Shown here: positions 1 through 8,805 of the stretch, piece after piece
Position numbering within the stretch: the first letter of the stretch is position 1
Layout: each line of letters opens with the position of its first letter
Source: an uncultured Candidatus Poseidoniales archaeon
Lineage (GTDB): Archaea; Thermoplasmatota; Poseidoniia; Poseidoniales; Poseidoniaceae
Direction: 5' to 3'
DNA length: 43,268 nucleotides
Assembly (NCBI GenBank): GCA_905182125.1
Contig: CAJJAV010000019.1
Coordinates: forward strand, 1 to 43,268
Translations under genes and position numbers: made by a program
Notes under the pieces: model-generated
The model's database searches: none
What the model was told of the DNA's origin: nothing
Seen by the model: only the letters and a program-made list of their open reading frames with translations

Positions 1-243
1 ATCTTCGATGTCCGCAAGCAACAGCGGGCTGCTGACCAGGGAACTGGTCTTGATTCCAGCGTCTTTGAGGTCCGCTCTGAATGCAGACATATCGTCCCAA
101 TCGTCATCATATGCTGACAATTGGTTGGTGTTGGAAAGGTTGACAAAATTGAGTAAAACCGTCATCAAGAGCAGCGTCAAGACAAACCAAAATGCGGCTT
201 GAAGGCCGAATCTTCGGTAGTTGATGTTGCGGCCGCTTAACAT
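1..243 (-). CDS. DUF4350-like membrane protein, N-terminal part (cut by window edge)
   Basis: An open minus-strand frame of 81 codons runs from ATG at 243 off the left edge. The peptide starts MLSGRNINYRRFGLQ, followed by one hydrophobic helix (about residues 16-31) and then a polar segment with AYDDDWDDMSAFR and SSPLLLADIED. That layout, an N-terminal membrane anchor followed by a segment that reads like the start of a DUF4350 (GATase-like) domain, fits archaeal DUF4350 proteins, but only the first part is visible. It lies downstream of the PRC-barrel gene on the same strand, 137 bases away, and may be co-transcribed. No upstream start is possible because the frame closes shortly before the ATG and has no other start codon. 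Family assignment is tentative; the coding call is fairly safe. Confidence 0.6.
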   Translation of the reverse strand, partial: MLSGRNINYRRFGLQAAFWFVLTLLLMTVLLNFVNLSNTNQLSAYDDDWDDMSAFRADLKDAGIKTSSLVSSPLLLADIED

Positions 244-380
244 GAGATTACCAACTGGAGCACGATTCCGACATGAGGACGCTCCCGCATCGGTTTAGAA
301 GGTTGTTGCTTGTTGTCAACCAAATGCTCTGTACAAAGCAGGTTGTTCGGTTGAAAAAAACTGCTATCAAAGCGGTAATT

Positions 381-620
381 TTAGCGTTTAAGATGAATCC
401 GTGAGGCAATTCGGCTGATATCATCGGCCGGTATTTGGACGAGGCCATCAACCACTTCCCAAGGCAATTTGCTCGGCTCGAGATCCCGTTCAATCTGGAC
501 CCGAAGTGCGACGATTGTGCCTGTAGGGGTGTCAAAAACGACGTCTTTCAATTCACCAAGGCGTTGTTGATGTGAATCTACCACGTCTCTACCGATGATT
601 TCTCTTGCGAATATGGCCAT
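381..620 (-). CDS. PRC-barrel domain protein
   Basis: A 79-residue protein that is essentially one PRC-barrel domain. It opens with MAIFAREIIGRDVVDS, continues with the typical LGELKDVVFDTPTGTIVAL strand pattern and ends with VQIPADDISRIASRI. PRC-barrel proteins are small beta-barrel folds found in RNA-processing (RimM-like) and many archaeal proteins of unknown role, so no specific function is claimed. The start is well fixed: an AAGGAGGTGA Shine-Dalgarno lies eight bases upstream of the ATG, one of the strongest in the window. The gene follows CDC48 by 71 bases on the same strand, which suggests a shared transcript and perhaps a link to protein quality control. Confidence 0.85.
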   Translation of the reverse strand: MAIFAREIIGRDVVDSHQQRLGELKDVVFDTPTGTIVALRVQIERDLEPSKLPWEVVDGLVQIPADDISRIASRIHLKR

Positions 621-648
621 GGTGTTTCACCTCCTTATGTGACCCTCC

Positions 649-663
649 GAGCGGGTTTCGCTC
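649..663 (-). repeat. Small inverted repeat in the CDC48/PRC-barrel gap
   Basis: GAGCG and CGCTC form a perfect 5-bp stem around a 5-base loop. It sits between the CDC48 stop and the strong ribosome-binding site of the PRC-barrel gene. It could be an intercistronic hairpin that affects mRNA stability or expression ratio. No U-run follows, so it does not look like a terminator. Confidence 0.4.
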
Positions 664-691
664 CATCAATGCGTCGCCTACAGTGGACGGC

Positions 692-2920
692 TTACATCGA
701 TTCCATGCCGAAGTTGGTGTCACGGGAGCGCTTGATGTTGGAAAGACCGCTTGTGAGCCTGGTTTCCATCTTCTGATAGTATTCGAGCATCTCTGGTGTC
801 ACGGTTGGGCGCACGCGCTTGATCGCTTCTTCGAAGTGTGTCTTTGTGACCTTCTTCTTTTTGGCCCGCATGCAAATGAGTGCTGCCTCTCGGCAAACTG
901 CTTCGATGTCAGCACCGGTAAAGCCATCGAGGCCTCCGATGATGTCCTTGATTGCAAACTTCGACAGTGGCATGTTCTCGCTGTGGATCTTGAAGATGGT
1001 TTCGCGAGCACCGATGTCTGGTGGTGGCACGTGCAAGACACGCTCAAAGCGACCGCTGCGTAGCAATGCAGGGTCAATCATTTCTGGACGGTTTGTTGCG
1101 GCTACGATGATGACACCATCGAGGGATTCCACACCATCCATGCTGGCGAGCAACTGGTTGACCACCCTGTTTGAGACATCGCTTCCTGAGCCGTCAGAGT
1201 TCGAAGAACGCATGCTGGCAATTGATTCAAACTCATCGAGGAAGATGATCGCAGGTGCAGACTGCTTTGCTTTCTTGAAGATTTCACGGATAGCGCGTTC
1301 AGATTCACCCACCCATTTCGAGATGAGTTCTGGACCCTTGATGCTGATGAAATTCGCCTGTGCTTCGTTGGCAATCGCCTTTGCGAGCAAGGTTTTTCCA
1401 GTACCTGGTGCACCGAACAAGACAATGCCTCGTGGTGGTTTGATGCCGAAGTGTTCAAACAATTCAGGTTGAGTAAGCGGCCATTCGACCGATTCCTTCA
1501 ACCGGTCTTTGACTTCTTCAAGACCACCGACTTCTTCCCAAGTAACCGCGGGAATTTCGACGTAAATCTCACGAAGAGCGGACGGTTCGACATCCTTGAT
1601 GGCTTCTTTGAAATCGTCCATGCGGACTTCCATCTTTTCGAGCACTTCGGGAGGAATTGTTTCCTCCTCCAGTTCAATCTCAGGAAGGTACCGTCGCAAC
1701 GCCCTCATGGCTGCTTCTCGGACCAGTGCAGCGAGATCTGCACCAACGAATCCATAGGTGTTATCGAGGACCCAGTTGATTTCAAAGTCTTCTGAGATCG
1801 GCATTTGACGTGTGTGAACGTCCATGATTTCATTTCGCCCATCTCGGTCAGGGACACCAATTTCAATTTCCCGATCGAAACGGCCTGGACGTCGAAGCGC
1901 AGGGTCGAGTGCATCACGACGGTTGGTTGCACCGATGACGACGACGTTGTCGCGTCCTTGCATACCATCCATGAGGGTCAGCATTTGTGCGACCACACGT
2001 CGTTCAACTTCACCGCTAACGTCCTCACGTTTTGGGCAAATTGAATCGATTTCATCGATGAAGATGATGGCAGGTGCATTTTCTGCGGCTTCGTCGAAAA
2101 TTTCCCGGAGCTGCTTTTCGGACTCACCGTAATACTTTGAGATGATTTCCGGGCCATTGATCGACTTGAAGTGAGCGTTGACTTCAGTGGCAACAGCCTT
2201 CGCGATCATGGTTTTTCCGGTTCCAGGTGGACCGTGCAACAGCACACCCTTTGGCGGATCAATACCCAGCCTGCGGAACAACTCTGGATGCTTGAGAGGC
2301 AGTTCGATCATCTCTCGGACCCTTTCCAGTTGTTGGCCGATTCCACCGACATCTTCGTAGGTGATGCCTTCTGATTGACCGACGTCTTCGTCATCGACCG
2401 TTTCGTCCTTGATGACGATGTCCGTATCGTTGGTGACTTTGACGATGCCTTTTGGAACGGTGCTGACAACAGCGAAGGGCAAGGCTTCTGCGAACAGAGT
2501 CATGCCTGGAATGAAAATTCGATCGCCTTGAACAACAGGCCTCTTCGAAAGGCCACGACGTGCAAAGCCTTCGATGCCTGGTCCAAACTTGACCTTCTGT
2601 TTGTTGGCCATCACTGGGGACAGCACAAGCTTGGTGCATTCCTTTGCCTCAACTTTGGAAACGGTCACTCGGTCGCCCAAACTGACGCCAGCGTTCTTTC
2701 TGATGATTCCATCAACACGGATGATTTCCATCTTGGTATCTTCTGGCCGACTTCGCCAGTAAATAGCCGCCGTCGAGCGCTTGTCGCCTTTGATTTCGAC
2801 AATGTCTCCGGGTTTGAGGCCCAGGTCGTTTTCTCCTGAAATCCTTGCTCGACCGTGGCCGACATCGGAGGGGATTGCTTTCGCCACGCGCAACGACATT
2901 GTTTTTTCATCACCAGTCAT
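692..2920 (-). CDS. CDC48/VCP-like (VAT) tandem AAA+ ATPase
   Basis: A 742-residue protein with the full archaeal CDC48/VAT plan: a double-psi barrel N domain (about 1-95), CDC48 domain 2 (about 105-175), and two AAA modules. D1 has Walker A GPPGTGKT (230-237), Walker B IIFIDEID (285-292) and the [20 protein letters not shown] region. D2 has Walker A GAPGTGKT (503-510) and Walker B IIFLDEFE (558-565). The family unfolds proteins as a hexamer, usually feeding the proteasome or remodelling complexes. In D2 the usual DEIDS is DEFES and the first proline of the P-loop is alanine; both DE residues and the lysine are kept, so D2 should still hydrolyse ATP. The ATG at 2920 has GAGGAAGTGA just upstream. 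Confidence 0.97.
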   Translation of the reverse strand: MTGDEKTMSLRVAKAIPSDVGHGRARISGENDLGLKPGDIVEIKGDKRSTAAIYWRSRPEDTKMEIIRVDGIIRKNAGVSLGDRVTVSKVEAKECTKLVLSPVMANKQKVKFGPGIEGFARRGLSKRPVVQGDRIFIPGMTLFAEALPFAVVSTVPKGIVKVTNDTDIVIKDETVDDEDVGQSEGITYEDVGGIGQQLERVREMIELPLKHPELFRRLGIDPPKGVLLHGPPGTGKTMIAKAVATEVNAHFKSINGPEIISKYYGESEKQLREIFDEAAENAPAIIFIDEIDSICPKREDVSGEVERRVVAQMLTLMDGMQGRDNVVVIGATNRRDALDPALRRPGRFDREIEIGVPDRDGRNEIMDVHTRQMPISEDFEINWVLDNTYGFVGADLAALVREAAMRALRRYLPEIELEEETIPPEVLEKMEVRMDDFKEAIKDVEPSALREIYVEIPAVTWEEVGGLEEVKDRLKESVEWPLTQPELFEHFGIKPPRGIVLFGAPGTGKTLLAKAIANEAQANFISIKGPELISKWVGESERAIREIFKKAKQSAPAIIFLDEFESIASMRSSNSDGSGSDVSNRVVNQLLASMDGVESLDGVIIVAATNRPEMIDPALLRSGRFERVLHVPPPDIGARETIFKIHSENMPLSKFAIKDIIGGLDGFTGADIEAVCREAALICMRAKKKKVTKTHFEEAIKRVRPTVTPEMLEYYQKMETRLTSGLSNIKRSRDTNFGMESM

Positions 2921-3077
2921 ATGTTCACTTCCTCAAGATGTGTGGCCGAGTTCATTTAAACCTCAGTGCCACCCCTCTCTTATATTGGTTCACGCCGACC
3001 CCATTTTAACCTAATGTCGATTTTCCATGGTTCTTATCGTGTGAGGACCTTCTCCCGTGTTCCATCACTTTGAAGAG
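2921..3077. promoter_or_regulatory. Divergent promoter region, CDC48 / aldehyde dehydrogenase
   Basis: This AT-richer gap separates two divergent genes. On the minus strand ACCAATATAAGAG (around 2975-2988) resembles an archaeal BRE/TATA pair for CDC48. On the plus strand a TTTTAA stretch (around 3003-3009) could serve the aldehyde dehydrogenase. The assignments rest only on motif appearance and spacing. Confidence 0.4.
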
Positions 3078-3094
3078 GGGCGTTTTGTTCGCCC
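3078..3094 (+). promoter_or_regulatory. 5' hairpin before the aldehyde dehydrogenase start
   Basis: GGGCG and CGCCC form a perfect 5-bp stem around a 7-base loop, ending four bases before the ATG at 3099. A very similar element ends five bases before the S-adenosylhomocysteine hydrolase start (25634-25650): both share an upstream aaga, GGGCG, the block GTTCGCCC, a 4-5 base spacer and ATGG. It could fold in the mRNA and affect initiation, or be a DNA operator. Confidence 0.45.
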
Positions 3095-3098
3095 AACC

Positions 3099-4727
3099 AT
3101 GGTTCACGTCTTAGAAACCGGCCTCGAGTTCCTCGCCAATGAAAATCCAAACGGAAAACCGTCCGTCCAAGGTTACAATATCATCAACGGTCAATTGACT
3201 TCGGCCAGCGATGGTGCAACATTTACCTCGATCAACCCAGCCATCCTCAACGACACCTTGGGAAGCTTCCCATTGTCAACCAAGGCTGATGTTCATGCTG
3301 CTCTTGACGCTGCTCACGCTGCATTCCCTGGTTGGGCTGCAACACCTGCTCCAACCCGTGGTCAAATCATTGGTAACATGGGACGCTTGCTCATGGATCA
3401 CAAAGACGCCATCGTTGCGCTTGAAACCCGTGAGATTGGTAAAACCCTCAAAGAAGCGGCGGGTTCGGTCCAAGAAGCCATCGATACGTGCCTCTTCTTC
3501 CAATCTGAAGGTCGCCGATTGTACGGTCAAACCGTCAACTCAGAACTTCCGGACAAGGAACTGTTCACCTACCGACGCCCTCTTGGTGTCTGTGGCATCA
3601 TCAATGCCTGCAACTTCCCTGCAGCCGTTCCATTCTGGAAGATGATTCCAGCCATCATGTGCGGAAACACCTGTGTTTGGAAGAGCCCACAAGACGCTCC
3701 TCTGCTTTCCTTCGCCCTCGCTCGCATCATGCACGAAGCTGGTTTGCCGAACGGCGTTATCAACCTCGTTCACGGTAAGGGTAGCGGTGCTGGCCAACAC
3801 TTGGTCGACGCTGTCGATGAAGGACGGGTCAACAAGATCTCGTTCACTGGCTCGACAGAAGTCGGCAAGATGATCGGCGAAGTTTGTGGCCGAAACTTGG
3901 TTTCTTGCTCACTCGAATTGGGCGGTAAGAATCCACTTGTCGTCATGCCATCCGCTGACCTTGACAATGCTGTTGAAGGCGCTTACTGGGGTGCCTTTGG
4001 AACCGCTGGCCAACGCTGCACTTCCCTTGGTAATCTCATCATCCATGAGGAAATTTATGACGACTTCATGACGAAGTTCATGGCCAAGGTCGAAACAACT
4101 CGAATCGGCGATTCTCTGGTTCACGATGGTGTTCTCTACGGGCCAATGCTCTCCGAAAAGTACGCTAAGGACTTCCTTTCCGCTGTTGAAATGTGCAAGG
4201 CATCTGGTGCGACCTTGGCTCACGGCCGAGGTCGAATTTCGAGCGATAACAAACCATCCAACTTCCTCAGCACTGCTGAAGACGGTGTCTACATGTGGCC
4301 TCACGTTTTCACCGATGTGACAGAAGACATGGAATGCTTCCACGAAGAAGTGTTTGGCCCTGCAGTCACCATCTGTAAAGCAACGGATTTCGACCACGCT
4401 CTCCACCTTGCAAACGCAAGCCCGTATGGTCTCTCCTCTGCGATCTACACCAATGATCGACTCGAAGCGTACCGCTACAAAACCGGAATCAAGGCTGGAA
4501 TGACTGGGATCAACAATTCAACCACAGGCGCTGAAGCGCACTTGCCGTTTGGCGGTGTGAAGGGCAGTGGAAACGGTACCCGTGAATCTGGTATTTGGGT
4601 CATTGAAGCCTATTCCTACTGGCATGCAGTCAATGACGAATTGTCTGGAAAACTCCAACTCGCACAAATGGACGTTGAAGAGGTCGAAATGGCTGAAGCA
4701 GACGTTGATTGGACACAACTTGCATGA
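3099..4727 (+). CDS. NAD(P)+-dependent aldehyde dehydrogenase
   Basis: A 542-residue aldehyde dehydrogenase oxidising an aldehyde to a carboxylate. Family landmarks are all present: the substrate-site Asn in NACNFPAAVPFW, FTGSTEVG of the cofactor fold, the general-base Glu in LELGGKNP, the catalytic Cys in GTAGQRCTS, EEVFGP, and the C-terminal HLPFGGVKGSGNGTRESG. The last motif and the overall look resemble the aminoadipate-semialdehyde and other semialdehyde dehydrogenases, but the substrate cannot be read from sequence. The frame is open back to a GTG at 3057. I prefer the ATG at 3099, because the hairpin-to-ATG layout matches that of the adenosylhomocysteinase gene. It is followed at once by a strong hairpin and then phytoene synthase on the same strand. 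Confidence 0.93.
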   Translation: MVHVLETGLEFLANENPNGKPSVQGYNIINGQLTSASDGATFTSINPAILNDTLGSFPLSTKADVHAALDAAHAAFPGWAATPAPTRGQIIGNMGRLLMDHKDAIVALETREIGKTLKEAAGSVQEAIDTCLFFQSEGRRLYGQTVNSELPDKELFTYRRPLGVCGIINACNFPAAVPFWKMIPAIMCGNTCVWKSPQDAPLLSFALARIMHEAGLPNGVINLVHGKGSGAGQHLVDAVDEGRVNKISFTGSTEVGKMIGEVCGRNLVSCSLELGGKNPLVVMPSADLDNAVEGAYWGAFGTAGQRCTSLGNLIIHEEIYDDFMTKFMAKVETTRIGDSLVHDGVLYGPMLSEKYAKDFLSAVEMCKASGATLAHGRGRISSDNKPSNFLSTAEDGVYMWPHVFTDVTEDMECFHEEVFGPAVTICKATDFDHALHLANASPYGLSSAIYTNDRLEAYRYKTGIKAGMTGINNSTTGAEAHLPFGGVKGSGNGTRESGIWVIEAYSYWHAVNDELSGKLQLAQMDVEEVEMAEADVDWTQLA

Positions 4728-4733
4728 GTGAAA

Positions 4734-4757
4734 TTTCCAAACCAACTGGTTTGGAAA
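4734..4757 (+). terminator. Perfect hairpin after the aldehyde dehydrogenase
   Basis: TTTCCAAACC and GGTTTGGAAA form a perfect 10-bp stem around the loop AACT, six bases after the stop codon. No U-tract follows, so it may protect the mRNA end or be a protein-binding dyad rather than a classical terminator. It lies 58 bases before the phytoene synthase start. Confidence 0.5.
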
Positions 4758-4815
4758 AACTACACTTCAAATATGAACATGAATGGATGGGTATGTTAGT
4801 GGGGGTGAATTACAC

Positions 4816-5823
4816 ATGACATCGAGTTTCTTATTAGGCGAAAATGGAGATGACTCCTGTTCCGAACGTCTTGAACAAGCCTATGCGCATTGTGAATCAA
4901 TCGCTCGTGCTGCTTCAAGTTCCTTTTTCCGTTCGTTCAGGCACTTGCCTGAACCAAAGCGCAAAGCAGTGAATGCTCTCTATGCTTTTTGCCGTCGAGT
5001 TGACGACATCGTCGATGGTGATTGGTTGCCAACCGGTGACTTTGCTTACCTCGATGCTGCAACAGAACAGCGGTTGACCGTCTTGCTTGAGCAAAGAGAG
5101 GCCAATTCAGCCTATGGCAGCAAAGAGCATCACCTTCGTTTGCGTGCCTTGATGCTGTTCCGTGAACGCCTCGACAGCGTACAAAACGGTGACGAAATGT
5201 CAGAAGAGGTGTTTATTGCCCTAGCAGATACGGTTCAACGGTATCCAATCGAACTGGATCACCTGCGCGAACTCATCAACGGAATGGAAGACGACTTGTT
5301 TGAAACAAACTATGCTCGCTTTGAGGACCTTCGACACTACTGTTACCGAGTTGCTTCAACGGTCGGATTGTGCTTGATTGAAATCTATGGCTATACTGAT
5401 TCAAACGCTCGACGTCACGCTGTTGAAATGGGCTTGTTCCTTCAATTGGTCAATGTGTTGCGAGACATTCAGGAAGACCTTGAACGAAATCGAATCTACC
5501 TTCCAACAGAGGAGTTAGCAAAGTTCGGCCTTTCACATAAAGACTTGACCGATCCAACCTTGGCCACTCGACCGGCATGGCAGAATTTCATGCGCCACTA
5601 CATCGACCACGTGGTGGCCAACCGGAACAATGCTCTGGGACTTATGCCCTTGCTGGACAAGGATGCACGACGATCGCCTCGGTTGATGTGCATGGCCTAT
5701 AACGCCATTCTCAAGGAAGCAGTCCGACGAAACGGGGATGTCCTGAGCCGTCGGTTAACCCTCAACTTTTATCGGAAACTGCAAATGGCAATTTCCACAT
5801 TGATTACGCCTGGGCCCGATTGA
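4816..5823 (+). CDS. crtB: Phytoene/squalene synthase family protein
   Basis: A 335-residue head-to-head prenyl synthase, expected to condense two geranylgeranyl diphosphates to phytoene, the first committed step to carotenoids. Both Asp-rich metal-binding motifs are present: DDIVD at 63-67 (in RRVDDIVDGDW) and DIQED at 217-221 (in NVLRDIQEDLERNRIYLP). The frame is open back to ATG 4783, but GGGGGTGA seven bases upstream of ATG 4816 marks the latter as the start. Carotenoid rather than squalene synthesis is an inference from its neighbours: photolyases and a desaturase-like flavoprotein. In Marine Group II such genes are thought to support retinal production for rhodopsin; no rhodopsin gene is in this window. 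Confidence 0.92.
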   Translation: MTSSFLLGENGDDSCSERLEQAYAHCESIARAASSSFFRSFRHLPEPKRKAVNALYAFCRRVDDIVDGDWLPTGDFAYLDAATEQRLTVLLEQREANSAYGSKEHHLRLRALMLFRERLDSVQNGDEMSEEVFIALADTVQRYPIELDHLRELINGMEDDLFETNYARFEDLRHYCYRVASTVGLCLIEIYGYTDSNARRHAVEMGLFLQLVNVLRDIQEDLERNRIYLPTEELAKFGLSHKDLTDPTLATRPAWQNFMRHYIDHVVANRNNALGLMPLLDKDARRSPRLMCMAYNAILKEAVRRNGDVLSRRLTLNFYRKLQMAISTLITPGPD

Positions 5824-5880
5824 AGTCTCTTCGATCACCGGACGCAAAGAGAAATTGCCCCGTCCCGTTCGCTGTATCGT

Positions 5881-5897
5881 CCATGCACTGCGCATGG
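5881..5897. terminator. Hairpin between convergent genes
   Basis: CCATGC and GCATGG form a 6-bp stem with a 5-base loop in the 89-base gap between the ends of phytoene synthase and the convergent SDR gene. It may act as a bidirectional transcript end. There is no clear T-run on either side. Confidence 0.35.
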
Positions 5898-5912
5898 TGA
5901 ATGCGAATCGGA

Positions 5913-7292
5913 TTAACGCCACAAACCGAGGGTGTCACGCAATGCAGGTTCGAGGGTGGTGTGCTCAAATCGATAACCGAGTTCAAGCAAACGGGCAGGA
6001 AGGACTCGGCTGCTGTCGGTGGTGAGTGTGACGCCCATTTTTCCAAACAGGATCCAGACTCCGAACGGTGGTGTTGGGATAAAAGCAGGTCGGCGAAGCA
6101 CTTTACCGAGAACCTTGGCGAAGGCTTTCTGTCGAACTGTATCGGGTGCCACTAAGTTGTAAGCCCCTTCACAGGTTTCGGTCATCAGAAGATGATGCAT
6201 TGCATAGATTTCATCGTCCATTGAAATCCAAGAAAGCCATTGCTTCCCTCGACCAATCGGGCCACCAGCGCCAAGTTTTGCTGGAAGAAGCATTTTTCCT
6301 AATCCGCCACCGGTGGCATCCAATACGATGCCTCCAGTTCGAGAGTGGATGGTTCGAATGCCTGCATCTCGTGCAGGTTGGGCTGCAGCTTCCCATGCGA
6401 TGCATGTGTCAGCAAGGTAGCCTTCACCACGGGGTGACTCTTCGGTTAATTCTTCTTCACCACGGTTGCCATAGAAGCCGATGGCACTTGCGATCAAGAA
6501 GACCTTAGGTTTGCTTTTGAGGCTGGCTAGCGTTGAAGCCAACAATGCAGTGCTGTCAGTTCGACTGGTGCGGATCAAATCCATTCGTTTCTTGCTCCAA
6601 CGCTTGTCTCCAATACCGGCTCCACCAAGATGGATGACGGCGTCGAAACCTTCGATTGAAGCAGCATCGATGGTGCCACCGCTCGGGTCCCATTGAATTT
6701 CATTGGCACCTTCAGTAGGGGTACGGCGGACCAACCGCCAGATGTCATGGCCACCGGTGTCGAGGAAAGCAACGAGTTGGCGTCCTATCAAACCAGATGA
6801 ACCTGCAATCAGGATTTTCTTCCGGTCGAGTTGTTCAAATTCTTTGTGACGAGCCATATCACGTGTCAGTCGGTTTGCTCGCGCTTTGAACATTCGATCA
6901 ACACGCTTCTTGATGCTCCGTCCTGCGACAAGCATGCCGAGGGAGCCGAAGGGGACGCTGAAGTTGACAGTGTCAACAACGCGGCAGGTGCCGTCATCAT
7001 TTGGAACGAAGGAGTGAAGGTGATGCCAGGACTTGAACGGCCCTTTGATCATGTCATCTTCGAACGCATGTGGGGGGTTGTACCCTTTGTGCCGTGCAAT
7101 CCATTGGAGTTTAATTGGTCCCATCGGGAATCGGAAAATACGTTCTGAACCGTTTTCTAACGTGGGGTCTGCTCGAACTTCTTCGACATTTTCCCATGGG
7201 GGCATGAGTCGGCGAAACGATCCTTTCTGCTCGTGCCAATCAAATGTAGTAGGGATATCAGCGGGCACATGTGTTGTGTAGGTGTATTCCAT
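5913..7292 (-). CDS. SRPBCC + NAD-dependent epimerase/SDR fusion (TIGR01777-like, YfcH family)
   Basis: A 459-residue two-domain protein. Residues 1 to about 150 look like an SRPBCC/polyketide-cyclase lipid-binding fold (MEYTYTTHVPADIPTTFDW, then VDTVNFSVPFGSLGMLVAG). The rest is an extended short-chain dehydrogenase with the nucleotide-binding IAGSSGLIGRQLVAFL, FDAVIHLGGAGIGDKRWS, and a C-terminal DUF1731-like end. This is the architecture of TIGR01777 epimerase-like proteins, whose substrate is unknown. In several bacteria such genes sit beside photolyase in light-induced clusters. Start: the frame is open to 7484, but that stretch overlaps the photolyase; the ATG at 7292 is 16 bases after the photolyase stop and has GAGGCGA upstream. 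Confidence 0.88.
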   Translation of the reverse strand: MEYTYTTHVPADIPTTFDWHEQKGSFRRLMPPWENVEEVRADPTLENGSERIFRFPMGPIKLQWIARHKGYNPPHAFEDDMIKGPFKSWHHLHSFVPNDDGTCRVVDTVNFSVPFGSLGMLVAGRSIKKRVDRMFKARANRLTRDMARHKEFEQLDRKKILIAGSSGLIGRQLVAFLDTGGHDIWRLVRRTPTEGANEIQWDPSGGTIDAASIEGFDAVIHLGGAGIGDKRWSKKRMDLIRTSRTDSTALLASTLASLKSKPKVFLIASAIGFYGNRGEEELTEESPRGEGYLADTCIAWEAAAQPARDAGIRTIHSRTGGIVLDATGGGLGKMLLPAKLGAGGPIGRGKQWLSWISMDDEIYAMHHLLMTETCEGAYNLVAPDTVRQKAFAKVLGKVLRRPAFIPTPPFGVWILFGKMGVTLTTDSSRVLPARLLELGYRFEHTTLEPALRDTLGLWR

Positions 7293-7308
7293 TTTTGTCG
7301 CCTCTGTA

Positions 7309-8805
7309 TCAATGACCAAACTCTTGCAAGTAAGGTTTGAGGTCAAACTTACGCCGAGTGTTTTGGGAGGACATGTAGCGTACTTTGCCGAAGATCGCTC
7401 GTTCAGGGCCCCATGCGCGATCGTGGCGGCCGAGCACCCAGAAAATACCGGTGTAGGAATTCGGGTCGCGACCATCCAATGCATAGGTGTCGTTGAGTTC
7501 GATCATTCGTTCTGCTGCTTGCTCCGGTGAATCAGACCATTCGAGAATCCGCTTGCCCCACAGCATACGCAAGTAGTTGTGGATGATGCCCCTTCGGACC
7601 AACTGGCGTTGTGCTGCGTTCCAAATTTCATCGTGGGTGTCGGCGTTTCGAATCTGTTCCAGTGTGTAGGTGCTGCGTTCGTCATCAGCGTGCTCGGAGA
7701 GTGTGATCTTTGCCCAATTAGGCAGGGATTCAAACTTGTTGTGGTTTGGGTTGTGGAATGAGTTGTTGAATCCGAGTTCTCTCCAGGTGATGATTTGGTC
7801 AAGGAAGGCCTCAACTGGTTCAGGCAGACCCCACCATCCAGCACGAGCTCCTCGTCGGGATGGGTTGATGAGGTCGGGCATCCAACCGTTGGTATCGAGA
7901 ATGCTTCGAACCACTTCGATGGTCGAGAGGTGGCCAAAGTGGAACCATGGCGAAAGACCAGTTGTCGCAGGGCTCTTGACTTGGTTTCGGTCTTCATGGT
8001 AGCGACTCATTCGGTTGGATAAAAACTCTCGAAGCATTCGAACAGCGGTGTCTCTGCCACCTCGTACGTTGGGGACGGGCGGCACACTGTGGTCGATGTT
8101 TAGCGTCGACAGGGCATCGGTTCCAACCGAGCCTTCTTCGCCCACTCGCCACAACCATTCAAACGGAGTGACGCTGAAATCAGAGCGCTCGGCAATGGCG
8201 CTGTAGGCTTCATCGTCCATCCACAAGGAATGATCTGGTTGAACTGGAATTTGAGACGGCCACGATTCAATGCACTCAACAAAGCGTTCATGGACGAAAC
8301 GACGGAATCCATGAGCGGTCGGATAGGTACGATCGGTCCATGACATAGGGAACACACCGTTGGAATCAACAACCATGAACCGGCGTTTGAGGGACTTCGC
8401 GGCGCTTTCAACTGCTTTCCGTGGGAAATACGTTGGGAATTCATCACTGATGACAAGGACTGCATTATCGGAGAGTTCGTGTAATTTTCCTATTTTCCCT
8501 GAAATCGGGTTTTCGACCCAAGGAATGTAACGGATGTTGTTTTCTCTGAAAGTACGAATGTTGTCGAGCATACCTTGGACCATGAACGAAGTGATCCGGT
8601 CGTTGGCAAACTCATGGCGTGTTGATATTTCTTCTAGCACAATGAGTGGGACGTCGCGTTGTTCTGCTACGTGTGCTGCGTATTCCAACGCAGCGTTGCA
8701 GTGAAATCGGCGATTGGCGATCATCCAGTAGAGCACATAACTGCCGTTAGTGTTGAGGGGTTCTGTGTTGAGGGCCCGTGCGCGGTCACTTAGTTTTGGA
8801 TTCAT
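7309..8805 (-). CDS. phr: Class II deoxyribodipyrimidine (CPD) photolyase
   Basis: A 498-residue photolyase that uses light and FADH- to split cyclobutane pyrimidine dimers. Class II hallmarks are the N-terminal YVLYWMIANRRFHCNAALEYA and the C-terminal FAD domain with ITWRELGFNNSFHNPNHNKF and the late segment LRMLWGKRILEWS followed by DGRDPNSYTGIFWVLGRHDRAWGPER. Length is normal for the class. The start ATG overlaps the TGA of the upstream Nudix gene in an ATGA, which implies translational coupling and fixes the start. The SDR gene follows after 16 bases, so Nudix, photolyase and SDR form one operon. The partner FeS-type photolyase is encoded on the opposite arm of the same divergent locus. 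Confidence 0.95.
   Translation of the reverse strand: MNPKLSDRARALNTEPLNTNGSYVLYWMIANRRFHCNAALEYAAHVAEQRDVPLIVLEEISTRHEFANDRITSFMVQGMLDNIRTFRENNIRYIPWVENPISGKIGKLHELSDNAVLVISDEFPTYFPRKAVESAAKSLKRRFMVVDSNGVFPMSWTDRTYPTAHGFRRFVHERFVECIESWPSQIPVQPDHSLWMDDEAYSAIAERSDFSVTPFEWLWRVGEEGSVGTDALSTLNIDHSVPPVPNVRGGRDTAVRMLREFLSNRMSRYHEDRNQVKSPATTGLSPWFHFGHLSTIEVVRSILDTNGWMPDLINPSRRGARAGWWGLPEPVEAFLDQIITWRELGFNNSFHNPNHNKFESLPNWAKITLSEHADDERSTYTLEQIRNADTHDEIWNAAQRQLVRRGIIHNYLRMLWGKRILEWSDSPEQAAERMIELNDTYALDGRDPNSYTGIFWVLGRHDRAWGPERAIFGKVRYMSSQNTRRKFDLKPYLQEFGH

Noticed and set aside
244-380. tRNA-like or small RNA gene in the gap between the DUF4350-like and PRC-barrel genes
   Set aside because: No cloverleaf, CCA-adjacent acceptor stem or T-loop sequence could be found on either strand.
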